The notes under the pieces were generated by a model. That model made no database searches. It was given only the letters and a program-made list of their open reading frames with translations, and had not been told where the DNA came from. The position numbers were made by a program, and so were the translations under genes. DNA of 64,000 bases from Hyphomicrobiales bacterium (GTDB taxonomy: Bacteria > Pseudomonadota > Alphaproteobacteria > Rhizobiales > Rhizobiaceae), in NCBI GenBank assembly GCA_900472925.1, contig UCJU01000003.1, positions 207,685 to 271,684 on the forward strand, in the 5' to 3' direction. Below, piece by piece: positions 56,375 through 64,000 of the stretch; the first letter of the stretch is position 1, and every line of letters begins with the position of its first letter.

Positions 56375-56710
56375 ATGAGCGGCATTCACGAAATGATCGA
56401 CGGCGAAGTGAAGGGCAACGATGTCGTGCTTTTCATGAAAGGCACCCCTCAGTTTCCACAGTGCGGTTTCTCAGGACAAGTCGTACAGATGCTCGATTAC
56501 CTTGGCGTGCACTATAAGGGCATTAATGTCCTTGCAGATGCTGATTTGCGTCAGGGCATCAAAGATTACGCCAACTGGCCCACAATTCCTCAACTCTACA
56601 TCAAGGGCGAGTTCGTCGGCGGCTGTGACATTATAAAAGAAATGTTCCAGTCCGGAGAGCTTCAGGACCAACTTCAGGAACAGGGTATCAGCGTCCGCGG
56701 AGCGGCCTGA
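56375..56710 (+). CDS. grxD: Monothiol glutaredoxin (Grx4/GrxD)
   Basis: 111 aa. CGFS-type glutaredoxin that carries Fe-S clusters. The active site PQCGFSG lies near residues 28-34, preceded by KGTP, and [20 protein letters not shown] lies near 70-88. Two in-frame ATGs occur; AAGGA is seven bases before the second (56375) and touches the first, so the second is chosen. A perfect terminator follows. No bolA gene is adjacent, though BolA partners are usual for the family. Confidence 0.95.
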   Translation: MSGIHEMIDGEVKGNDVVLFMKGTPQFPQCGFSGQVVQMLDYLGVHYKGINVLADADLRQGIKDYANWPTIPQLYIKGEFVGGCDIIKEMFQSGELQDQLQEQGISVRGAA

Positions 56711-56714
56711 TTCC

Positions 56715-56745
56715 GGCCGGGATATCCCGGCCCCCCTATTTTTTT
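56715..56745 (+). terminator. Rho-independent terminator of grxD
   Basis: GGCCGGG-ATAT-CCCGGCC forms a 7-bp stem, followed after CCCCTA by a run of seven T. Confidence 0.85.
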
Positions 56746-56805
56746 AAAAACTTGTACAGGCGTTGCCAACAGCAGCGCCTTTGCCGTTCTTTTGGGACAA
56801 CGTCT

Positions 56806-58056
56806 GTGACAAACCTTTCACAATCCGATCCGGCTCGCACCATCGCAATGGGACGCGCGGAATTCATTGCGCTTGCTGCGGCACTGATGGCGCTCAACGC
56901 GCTCGCCATCGATATCATGCTGCCCGGCCTGCAGGAAATCGGCGCATCGCTGGGTGTCGATAACGAAAACCACCGTCAATACGTCATTTCGGCCTATCTG
57001 ATCGGCTTTGGCATTTCGCAACTCTTCTATGGGCCGATTTCCGACCGCTTCGGGCGGCGCAAACCCATGTTGTTCGGCCTTGGAATATACATCCTGTCTT
57101 CTATCGCCGTCGTTTTCGTGCCCTCTTTTGCAGGACTTCTGATCCTGCGTTTCATCCAAGGCATCGGTTCGGCAGCCACACGCGTCATTACGATTTCAAT
57201 CGTTCGCGATATCTATGGCGGCAGGCAGATGGCGGAGGTCATGTCGCTGATCATGATGGTGTTCATGGTCGTGCCGGTCATCGCGCCCGGAACCGGACAA
57301 ATCGTCCTGTTCTTTGGCAACTGGCACCTTATCTTTGGCTTCATGGCATTCATTGCGGCTATCGTAACTGTGTGGATGTATCTGCGTCTTCCTGAGACGC
57401 TGCATCAGGAAGATGTGCGGGAGCTGACGATTTCGTCTGTTCTGCAGGGCTTCAAGATCGTTCTGACCAACCGTGTCGCGCTCTGCTACACCATTGCCAG
57501 CACAATCATCTTTGGAGCACTGTTCGGGTTCATCAATTCGGCAGAGCAGGTCTATAAGGGCATCTATGATTTGGGTTCCTGGTTTGCGGCGGCTTTCGCT
57601 GGCGTTGCCCTTTTTATGGCGCTGTCATCATTCCTCAACTCCCGTCTCGTCGGGCGTTTCGGCATGAGGAAGCTTTCGCATGGCTCATTGATCGGTTTCA
57701 TCGTCATCACCTTCGTCTGGCTGATGCTGCAACTGTTCGGACCTCAGCCGATGCCGTTCTTCCTCTTTATCGTGATGTTCGCCCTGTCGATGTTCCAGTT
57801 TGGTCTGATTGGTTCCAACTTCAACTCGTTGGCCATGGAGCCACTGGGCCGCGTGGCTGGTACGGCGTCATCCGTCATTGGCTTCATGAGCACGATCGGG
57901 GGCTCGCTGATCGGCGCGGCCATCGGCCAGGCCTATAACGGCACCGCCCTACCCATGGTCGGTGGATTCTTCATCGTTTCCGTCATAGGTCTGTGTTTCG
58001 TGCTGCTCGGTGAAAAAGGTGTTCTCTTTCAACCAAAGAACAAACCAACGCACTGA
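56806..58056 (+). CDS. MFS multidrug exporter, Bcr/CflA family
   Basis: 416 aa with twelve hydrophobic segments. Motif A is seen as GPISDRFGRRKPM near residue 65, and the start IALAAALMALNALAIDIMLPGL is typical of Bcr/CflA proteins, which expel drugs or small metabolites by proton antiport. I chose GTG at 56806, with GGGA upstream; ATG at 56848 would still keep all segments but lacks a ribosome-binding site. No regulator is adjacent. Confidence 0.9.
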   Translation: MTNLSQSDPARTIAMGRAEFIALAAALMALNALAIDIMLPGLQEIGASLGVDNENHRQYVISAYLIGFGISQLFYGPISDRFGRRKPMLFGLGIYILSSIAVVFVPSFAGLLILRFIQGIGSAATRVITISIVRDIYGGRQMAEVMSLIMMVFMVVPVIAPGTGQIVLFFGNWHLIFGFMAFIAAIVTVWMYLRLPETLHQEDVRELTISSVLQGFKIVLTNRVALCYTIASTIIFGALFGFINSAEQVYKGIYDLGSWFAAAFAGVALFMALSSFLNSRLVGRFGMRKLSHGSLIGFIVITFVWLMLQLFGPQPMPFFLFIVMFALSMFQFGLIGSNFNSLAMEPLGRVAGTASSVIGFMSTIGGSLIGAAIGQAYNGTALPMVGGFFIVSVIGLCFVLLGEKGVLFQPKNKPTH

Positions 58057-58071
58057 CACGTAACCAAATTG

Positions 58072-58103
58072 AAAAGGCGCGGATGGAAACATCCGCGCCT
58101 TTT
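58072..58103. terminator. Bidirectional terminator between MFS and IMPase genes
   Basis: AAAAGGCGCGGATG and CATCCGCGCCTTTT pair perfectly over 14 bases around GAAA. It has A/T runs on both sides and lies between two convergent genes. Confidence 0.85.
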
Positions 58104-58124
58104 GCATGTAGATTTCAGCCTTAC

Positions 58125-58949
58125 TCAGACCGTAAAAATCTTCTCGCGCAGCAATTCCCACGTTTCTTCATTCGCTGTCAGCAATAGCCCGCCGTCGACA
58201 TGGTGCGGCAGATAGGGCGATCCATCGAAGCGTGCCGCATAGGCACCTGCTTCTTGCGAAATCAGCGTTCCGGCCAGATGGTCCCAAGGCATCAGCTTGT
58301 TGTACATCAGGAAATGCATGTGGCCGTCGGCAAAGATGCGATATTCATGCGCTGCGCAACGATAACTGGTGAACAGGCGGACGTCGGCCAGATTGCTGAG
58401 CAGGCGGCGGCGCACATCACCTTCGAAGTAGCCGGTATTGGCAATACCCACCATTTGCGAAAGCTCAGGCGGCGGTACGACACTCATCTGGCTCTGGGAG
58501 CCATCGGCGCTGCACATCCAAGCGCCGGAACCCTTTTCGGCAATCACCCAGTCATTGCCCATCGGGTCGTAGATCAGGCCGGCGATCGTCTCGCCTTTCG
58601 ATATCACGCTCAGCATTACGCCGAAGAGTGGTAGACCTGCTGCAAAATTGAAGGTGCCGTCGATGGGATCGACCACGACGGCTAGATCAGCATCACCAAG
58701 CCTGTTCAGCAGCGAGGGATCGGCAGCAACGGATTCTTCACCGACGAAGAGTGCGTCCGGCATGAACTCTGCCACACGCGCGCGAATCAGGCGTTCAGCT
58801 GCTTCATCTGCTTCCGTTACCAGATCGATGGCTTCGGTTTTGATGCGCACGTCGCCCTCACCCAGATTGCGAAACCTCGGCAGGATTTCCACCGCCGCTG
58901 CCTCTTGCAGGGCATTGGCAAGCGATGCGATGTCGACTTCAACGGTCAT
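58125..58949 (-). CDS. Inositol monophosphatase family protein (copy 1)
   Basis: 274 aa Mg-dependent phosphatase of the IMPase/FBPase superfamily. Metal-site motifs: FVGEESVAAD near residue 70, VDPIDGTFNF near 93-102 and MPWDHLAGTLISQEAG near 218. Possible substrates include inositol phosphates, histidinol phosphate and 3'-phosphoadenosine 5'-phosphate; the sequence does not choose. It is a clear paralogue of the next gene, sharing ELSQMVGI, AAHEY/SAHEY and MPWDHLAG. 78 bases separate the two. Confidence 0.9.
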   Translation of the reverse strand: MTVEVDIASLANALQEAAAVEILPRFRNLGEGDVRIKTEAIDLVTEADEAAERLIRARVAEFMPDALFVGEESVAADPSLLNRLGDADLAVVVDPIDGTFNFAAGLPLFGVMLSVISKGETIAGLIYDPMGNDWVIAEKGSGAWMCSADGSQSQMSVVPPPELSQMVGIANTGYFEGDVRRRLLSNLADVRLFTSYRCAAHEYRIFADGHMHFLMYNKLMPWDHLAGTLISQEAGAYAARFDGSPYLPHHVDGGLLLTANEETWELLREKIFTV

Positions 58950-59027
58950 GGGTGTTCCTTCTTTAAACCCGGTCTCGCAGAACTGTTAATCGGTTGCGCG
59001 CGACAGGCATGACAATAACGGCCAGAA

Positions 59028-59855
59028 TCAAAGGCCAACGATTTCGCGACGCAGCATCTTCCAGCTGTCCTTATTAGGTGCAGACAGGATGCCGCCCGTC
59101 AAATCACCAGGTCTATAGGGCGTTCCATCGAACTTTGCAGTATATCCGCCAGCTTCCTGATGGGTCAGCACGCCGGCCAGATGGTCCCACGGCATCAGTT
59201 TCTCATGGCCGATGAAGTGGATTTTGCCGCTGGAAACCAGCCAGTATTCATGTGCGGAACAATTAAGCGATAGCGCCATCTTGGCCTTGGTCATGTTGGC
59301 GGCGATCACCGGGCGGCGATCTTCGAAGCTGTGGCCCCAGGAAAATATGCCGACCATCTGAGAGAGCTCGACCGGCTTCGCCGCCGTCAGTTTCGCTTCG
59401 GTACCGTTCTTGCGCTTCAGGGTCGCGCCAGCGCCCTTAACGGACACGATGGTGTCACCCATAACAGGATCGTGGATGATGCCCGCAACCGTCTCACCCT
59501 TGATGGTCACGGCCAGCAAGGTTCCAAATGCGGCGAGACCGGACGCATAATTGAACGTGCCGTCAATAGGGTCGATCACGAACGCCAACTCCGCATCGAC
59601 CAGAGCCGGGATAACCGAATGGTCGGCATCATAGGCTTCTTCGCCAACGATGTGGGCTTTTGGAAAGCGCTCGAGCAAAGCAGCTGTGATGCGCTTTTCC
59701 GCCAGAATGTCGGCCTCGGTCACGAGGTCGACAACGGAGGTTTTTTCGGAGATGTCTGAAGCGCTCAAGTTGCGAAAGCGCGGAATGATGTCGTTCACTC
59801 CAGCGTCTGCGACAGTCGAGACAAGGAAATCAAGATCGGAATAGGAAAGCGTCAT
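59028..59855 (-). CDS. Inositol monophosphatase family protein (copy 2)
   Basis: 275 aa. Same family and order of motifs as the adjacent copy: IVGEEAYDAD near residue 70, IDPIDGTFNYASGLAAFG near 95 and MPWDHLAGVLTHQEAG near 220. It differs through most of the middle (for example KRKNGTEAKLTAAKP), so the duplication is old. It is transcribed first of the pair. The gene upstream is ttcA, 46 bases away on the same strand. Confidence 0.9.
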   Translation of the reverse strand: MTLSYSDLDFLVSTVADAGVNDIIPRFRNLSASDISEKTSVVDLVTEADILAEKRITAALLERFPKAHIVGEEAYDADHSVIPALVDAELAFVIDPIDGTFNYASGLAAFGTLLAVTIKGETVAGIIHDPVMGDTIVSVKGAGATLKRKNGTEAKLTAAKPVELSQMVGIFSWGHSFEDRRPVIAANMTKAKMALSLNCSAHEYWLVSSGKIHFIGHEKLMPWDHLAGVLTHQEAGGYTAKFDGTPYRPGDLTGGILSAPNKDSWKMLRREIVGL

Positions 59856-59901
59856 GAAGCATTTCTTTTAAAGATGGGAAGAGCTTCCACGACCTAATCT
59901 C

Positions 59902-60780
59902 CTAGCGTGACGGATCAGTGACAGTCAGGCCCGCAAAATCGAAAAGCTTGGTGTCGAGCAGATGGGACGGGTTGACGTGTGCCATGGCGCGCAGCATCAC
60001 ATCCTTGCGGCCTGGCATGCGGCGCTCGATGTCGGCCAGCATGTCTTTCATGGCGTTGCGCTGAAGTCCGTCCTGCGAACCACAGAGGTCACAGGGAATG
60101 ATCGGAAAATCCAACGCCGCCGCAAACTTTGCCATATCCTCTTCCGCGCAATAGGCGAGAGGACGCAGCACCATCAGGTTGCCTTCGTCGTTCATCAGCT
60201 TGGCAGGCATCGCAGCAAGCCGCCCGCCGTGGAACAGGTTCATGAAGAACGTCTCGAGAATATCTTCGCGGTGATGGCCAAGCAGCAGCGCGTCACAACC
60301 TTCTTCCTTGGCGATCCGGTAAAGATTGCCACGCCGCAGCCGCGAACAGAGCGAGCAATATGTGCCACCGGCGGGCACCTTTTCCTTCACGATAGAATAG
60401 GTATCGCGGTATTCGATGCGGTGAGGCATGCCGATCTTGGTAAGATAGTCCGGCAGGATGTGCTTGGGAAAATTCGGCTGGCCCTGATCCAGATTACAGG
60501 CAATCAGCTCGACGGGCAGAAGACCACGCCATTTCAGGTCCAGTAGCAGCGCCAGCAGGCCATAGCTGTCCTTGCCGCCGGAAAGGCCGACCAGCCAGCG
60601 CTTCTGGCCTTTCAGCATATCGAAATCATCAAAGGCCTGGCGCACATTGCGCAACAGGCGCTTGCGCAGCTTGTTGAAGGACACGGAGCGCGGTGCATTG
60701 ACGAACAGCGGATGCGCACCACCCTGCTCTTCAGGCTCGACGCCCTCTGGCATGTCATCGATATCTGCTGCAATGTTCAT
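59902..60780 (-). CDS. ttcA: tRNA 2-thiocytidine(32) synthetase TtcA
   Basis: 292 aa. It thiolates C32 of certain tRNAs with an Fe-S cluster. The PP-loop is [11 protein letters not shown] near residue 60, then [14 protein letters not shown] with the CxxC cluster ligands near 138, [17 protein letters not shown], and a third cysteine set in [14 protein letters not shown] near 225. I chose ATG at 60780; an in-frame GTG at 60807 would add nine residues. glsA lies 71 bases upstream. Confidence 0.94.
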   Translation of the reverse strand: MNIAADIDDMPEGVEPEEQGGAHPLFVNAPRSVSFNKLRKRLLRNVRQAFDDFDMLKGQKRWLVGLSGGKDSYGLLALLLDLKWRGLLPVELIACNLDQGQPNFPKHILPDYLTKIGMPHRIEYRDTYSIVKEKVPAGGTYCSLCSRLRRGNLYRIAKEEGCDALLLGHHREDILETFFMNLFHGGRLAAMPAKLMNDEGNLMVLRPLAYCAEEDMAKFAAALDFPIIPCDLCGSQDGLQRNAMKDMLADIERRMPGRKDVMLRAMAHVNPSHLLDTKLFDFAGLTVTDPSR

Positions 60781-60851
60781 GGTGATCTCGCTCGGTCCTG
60801 AACGCACCCAAGCGTTCCGGCTTCAGGGAATGCCCCCATATGCCTTGAAGA

Positions 60852-61781
60852 TCAAGCCCCGAATACCGACCAGCCCATTTCGTTTGCCAGCATTTCCAGC
60901 GCAACCGAGCCCAGAGCCGAATTGCCGACTTCATTGAGACCCGGCGACCACACCGCAATCGATGCCTTGCCCGGTGCTACCACCAGAATGCCGCCACCCA
61001 CACCACTCTTGCCCGGCAGACCGACATGATAGGCAAAATCGCCCGACCCATCATAATGGCCGCAGGTCAGCATCAGGGCATTGATGCGACGTGCACGTTT
61101 TTCCGAAACGACAGAGTGGCCGGTCACGGGGTTGCGGCCTCGATTGGCCAGAAACAAACCTGCCCTCGCCAACTGAACGCAATTCATCGACAGCGCGCAT
61201 TGGTGAAAATAAACACCCAGCGTATGATCGACCGGATGGTGTAGATTGCCGAAACTGCTCATGAAATTCGCCAGCGCGAAATTTCTGTACCCCGTCTTCT
61301 GCTCTGATTTCGCAACTTTTTTGTCGATGGAAATCGTTTCGTCATCGGCCAGATATTGCACGAAGCGCAGAACCTCGCCAATGGCTTCACGCGGTTCGTG
61401 ACCAGCCAGAACCATGTCGGTAACGACGATGGCACCGGCGTTCACAAAGGGATTGCGTGGAATGCCCATCTCCCGCTCCAACTGTACGATGGAGTTGAAG
61501 GCTGAACCGGACGGTTCGCGCCCTACCCGCTTCCACACGCTCTCGCCCGTCTTGCCCAAAGCAAGCGTCAGCATGAAGACCTTGGAGATACTCTGTATCG
61601 AAAACTGGACCTTTGCATCGCCAGCGACGAAGGTCTCACCGTCCACAGTGGTGACGGCAATGCCGAACTGGTTGGGGTCGACCTTGGCAAGCTCGGGAAT
61701 GTAATCGGCCACCTTTGCAGCGCCGAGGCGCGGCTGCATCTTCTCGGTGATGGAGTTGATAACCGTCTGAATGTCCCGCAT
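60852..61781 (-). CDS. glsA: Glutaminase A
   Basis: 309 aa serine-dependent beta-lactamase-like glutaminase that converts glutamine to glutamate and ammonia. The SxxK catalytic motif is in [12 protein letters not shown] near residue 63, followed by [25 protein letters not shown] and the C-terminal [32 protein letters not shown]. The gene is on its own between two terminating structures. It may supply glutamate and ammonia under acid stress, as in some Rhizobium species. Confidence 0.95.
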   Translation of the reverse strand: MRDIQTVINSITEKMQPRLGAAKVADYIPELAKVDPNQFGIAVTTVDGETFVAGDAKVQFSIQSISKVFMLTLALGKTGESVWKRVGREPSGSAFNSIVQLEREMGIPRNPFVNAGAIVVTDMVLAGHEPREAIGEVLRFVQYLADDETISIDKKVAKSEQKTGYRNFALANFMSSFGNLHHPVDHTLGVYFHQCALSMNCVQLARAGLFLANRGRNPVTGHSVVSEKRARRINALMLTCGHYDGSGDFAYHVGLPGKSGVGGGILVVAPGKASIAVWSPGLNEVGNSALGSVALEMLANEMGWSVFGA

Positions 61782-61801
61782 GGCCCTACCCTCATAAAGA
61801 A

Positions 61802-61825
61802 AAAGCGCCCGTTAAGGCGCTTTTG
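61802..61825 (-). terminator. Terminator of the L,D-transpeptidase gene
   Basis: AAAAGCGCC and GGCGCTTTT pair perfectly around CGTTAA and are followed on the minus strand by TTTTTCTTT. It lies 18 bases beyond the stop. Confidence 0.85.
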
Positions 61826-61842
61826 ATGTCGTCGGATGTGTT

Positions 61843-63744
61843 TTAGATCGAAGACGCGCGCGCCTTCGTCGTCGTGTCGAACGCTTTCATGACATAGCTG
61901 TCACGATCATACACATCGTCGAAATACTGCACGTGGCCGTCCTTGTCCGGCCAAGCGGTAAAGTAGGAAACGTAAACCGGCACTTTACCCGAGACAGGAA
62001 CGGCGCGGTTTTGGCCTGCGGCAATCTGCTTGTTCACATTGTCAAGTGTCGTGCCGAGAACAGCTGCAGCCATCCGGCGCGGATCGACCAGACGAATGCA
62101 GCCATGGCTGAGCGCGCGCATATCACGGTTGAAGAAGCTCTTGGCAGGCGTGTCATGCATGTAGATGGCATGGGCGTTGGGGAACAGGATTTTCAGGTCA
62201 CCCAGCGCATTGTCGCTGCTCGGTGGCTGACGGACGGATACCGCGTTGGTGGAGCCGTACCAGTTGACACTGGAAGACGAAACCGAACGACCGTTGACCT
62301 GAACTTCATAACCTAGGCGGTCCAGATAGGAAGGATCGCGGCGCAGCTTCGGCAGCATCTCGTTGATGATGATCGATTGCGGGACACCCCAGTACGGGTT
62401 GAATTCCACTGTCTGGATTTCATCCTCGAAGAAGTAGGTCTGGTTCGACTTTGAACCGATCACCACCTTCATGCCGAAATCCTCGACACCCTGATTGTGG
62501 TAGTAGGCCATGAACGCGGGCTGGTTGATGAAGACGAAACGGTCGCCGAGATCAGCAGGCAACCAGCGGATCTGCTCCATGGCGACTTCAAGCTTGGCGA
62601 TCTTGGCTTCGTTGCTATCGCCGGTCATCGCGCGCACGGTTGCACGACCAATCACGCCGTCAGCCTTCAGGCCGTTTTCACTCTGGAAAGCCTTGACCAG
62701 ATCAACAAGCTCCGGGGTGTATTCCGGCGTCTGCTGGTAGCCAGACAGCGTCGCTGCATGGCCGGTCTTCAGGCTTGCGGATGAGCGATGTTCGATCGCT
62801 TTGACGACCGTTGCCATATCGGCATTGTTTTCGCCCGGCTTGAGAACGAGGTCTGCAGGCACGACCACCTTGTGGCTTGCATCCTTGTCTTCATTGCGCA
62901 GCTTTGCCAGCTCGGCTTTCAAAGCCAGATACTCGACATTGGATGGCTCGCGGCTGCGCAGGTAAGCACCGACATCCGGGCTCATGCTGGCAAGTTTGAG
63001 AACCGGTGTCAGGTTGACCGTCTTGCGCTTGAAGTCATGATATCCGGACAGCTTGTTCGGATCGACGCGACCACGGTTCGTGTCCTGCACGTAGGCCAGA
63101 ACCTTGGCCGAAAGCGTCAGTTCGAACTGCATCATCGCACGAGGAATAACCTGCTGCTCGGTAACGGAGGCGTTCTGTACCTGGGCAACCGGCTCTGCCG
63201 AAATGCTGGCAGTCACATCCTGAGACGGGGCAGAAATGCTGTAGTCGGCAGGGTTGAGGCCACTGTCACCAACAGTTTCGAAAAATGCGAGAACGGCGCT
63301 GGCGCGCTCGTTCAGATCGCCGTTGGAAACCCAGATCGGCTGTCCACCTGCATTGTAGTAGGCTTCCAGCGCCTTGGCAATTTCAGGCGTCGCAGACAGC
63401 TTGACACCCGCAAGACCTGACGGGAACTTCGACGTGTCGACGGCGCGTGTGCCATCCGCCTTGTATGTATAATAGCGAGGGCCGGACACGCGCGGCAATG
63501 GCTCGGGATCGACATCACGCGCTGCGGCGGCGCCCTGCATTGTCGTAACTCCAGGAAGTCCGCGATCCTGGCGCTCGCTTTCCACTTTCCCTGGGCCACC
63601 GCGGAGAAGGTCCATGAGGGTCACCGCACTGGCTGTGCCAGGCATGGCCGCCGAAACGGACAGACCAAGAGCCAGTATCAATGCAGCCGATGATTTTCCT
63701 GATGTGATTTGCAATTTATTCCTCGCCGCATCCCGCGCCATCAT
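61843..63744 (-). CDS. L,D-transpeptidase with peptidoglycan-binding domain
   Basis: 633 aa. The N-terminal signal region covers residues 1-40 (ALILALGLSVSAAMPGTASA). A scaffold domain (about 95-290, LEAYYNAGGQPIWV) is followed by a peptidoglycan-binding repeat (about 350-400, LVKAFQSENGLKADGVIGRATVRAM) and a YkuD catalytic domain (about 425-590) with the active-site SHGCIRL near residue 558. It resembles E. coli YcbB/LdtD and would make 3-3 crosslinks, abundant in Agrobacterium cell walls. ATGATG at 63744; the first is used. No clear ribosome-binding site. Confidence 0.93.
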   Translation of the reverse strand: MMARDAARNKLQITSGKSSAALILALGLSVSAAMPGTASAVTLMDLLRGGPGKVESERQDRGLPGVTTMQGAAAARDVDPEPLPRVSGPRYYTYKADGTRAVDTSKFPSGLAGVKLSATPEIAKALEAYYNAGGQPIWVSNGDLNERASAVLAFFETVGDSGLNPADYSISAPSQDVTASISAEPVAQVQNASVTEQQVIPRAMMQFELTLSAKVLAYVQDTNRGRVDPNKLSGYHDFKRKTVNLTPVLKLASMSPDVGAYLRSREPSNVEYLALKAELAKLRNEDKDASHKVVVPADLVLKPGENNADMATVVKAIEHRSSASLKTGHAATLSGYQQTPEYTPELVDLVKAFQSENGLKADGVIGRATVRAMTGDSNEAKIAKLEVAMEQIRWLPADLGDRFVFINQPAFMAYYHNQGVEDFGMKVVIGSKSNQTYFFEDEIQTVEFNPYWGVPQSIIINEMLPKLRRDPSYLDRLGYEVQVNGRSVSSSSVNWYGSTNAVSVRQPPSSDNALGDLKILFPNAHAIYMHDTPAKSFFNRDMRALSHGCIRLVDPRRMAAAVLGTTLDNVNKQIAAGQNRAVPVSGKVPVYVSYFTAWPDKDGHVQYFDDVYDRDSYVMKAFDTTTKARASSI

Positions 63745-64000
63745 TCATCGAGGCGCATATAAATGAGTATGTGTCTGTCTAGCTGATTGGCCTGCTTTTG
63801 GAAAGAAAACGCGCGAAGTCCAATCAAGTGCCAGAGATAAGTTTCCGTCGCGAAAAAATCGCTTTGGCATGCGCTCCACGTTTGGCGAGAATAGTTAAAT
63901 TTCTCTTTAATTTCCTAAGATTGCACGAACAAGTTTTCGTAACGATGATCGTAAAATGTAAGAGATCCAAGCTTTCCGGCCACGTGACCCAAAAGTCACG
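63745..64000. other. Upstream region of the L,D-transpeptidase gene at the window edge
   Basis: 256 bases, AT-rich towards the end. A reading frame could begin with ATG at 63944 and run off the edge (MIVKCKRSKLSG), but only 19 codons are visible and no ribosome-binding site is seen, so I do not call it a gene. Confidence 0.4.

Noticed and set aside
63944-64000. Possible start of a plus-strand gene at the right edge
   Set aside because: Only 19 codons are visible, without a ribosome-binding site; more sequence is required to judge it.

Overview
The window is a stretch of alphaproteobacterial core chromosome. The gene content points to the Rhizobiaceae, most likely an Agrobacterium/Rhizobium relative. 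The signs are a CckA hybrid kinase, an EipB (DUF1849) envelope protein, LpxI instead of LpxH, a ClpS-ClpA pair, and the long rpsB-tsf-pyrH-frr-uppS-cdsA-rseP-bamA-lpxD-fabZ-lpxA-lpxI-lpxB cluster. I see no transposase, integrase, rRNA, tRNA, CRISPR array or prophage. The species call is inferred from gene families and order only.

Layout. 1-2.8 kb: the 5' part of comEC (minus strand, running off the left edge) and, divergent from it, gltA. 2.9-6.5 kb: a polar amino-acid ABC transporter cassette with a GntR/FCD regulator, lying between gltA and lpxB. 6.6-20 kb: one long minus-strand block that makes ribosomal protein S2, EF-Ts, UMP kinase and ribosome recycling factor, then undecaprenyl-PP synthase, CDP-diglyceride synthase, the RseP protease, the BamA barrel assembly factor and five lipid A enzymes plus FabZ. 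20-26 kb: eipB, a tightly overlapping RidA-like/GDPD/GNAT/HIT operon, a PAP2 phosphatase and azlCD. 26-35 kb: clpA-clpS, a LuxR-type regulator, cckA, a FliO-like membrane protein and an EamA transporter. 35-41.6 kb: glutathione-dependent formaldehyde dehydrogenase, pabB, the queuosine genes tgt-queA, two cyclophilins and coaD. 41.6-42.5 kb: a region without large genes that holds three possible microproteins ending in a clear terminator. 42.6-48.6 kb: a PpiD-like chaperone, trpD-trpC-moaC-moeA and a pyridoxamine-oxidase-fold protein. 48.6-54 kb: a solitary DnaB-like ATPase, a hairpin-rich gap, then pyrG, secG, tpiA and a secreted hydrolase. 54-64 kb: parE, grxD, a Bcr/CflA exporter, two tandem inositol-monophosphatase-family genes, ttcA, glsA and an L,D-transpeptidase.

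How it works together. The 6.6-20 kb block couples translation capacity to envelope growth. EipB, the PAP2 phosphatase, PpiD-like chaperone, SecG, BamA and L,D-transpeptidase add further envelope functions. ClpS/ClpA and CckA are proteolysis and cell-cycle control genes in this group.

Most of the window is ordinary. The points that deserve a second look are the microprotein region near 42 kb, a tRNA-guanine transglycosylase lacking two zinc-ligand cysteines, a double hairpin that appears to hide the ribosome-binding site of an ABC permease gene, three inverted repeats stacked between ppiB and queA, the lone DnaB-like ATPase beside a structured gap, and a LuxR-type regulator next to cckA that lacks the usual acyl-homoserine-lactone residues.
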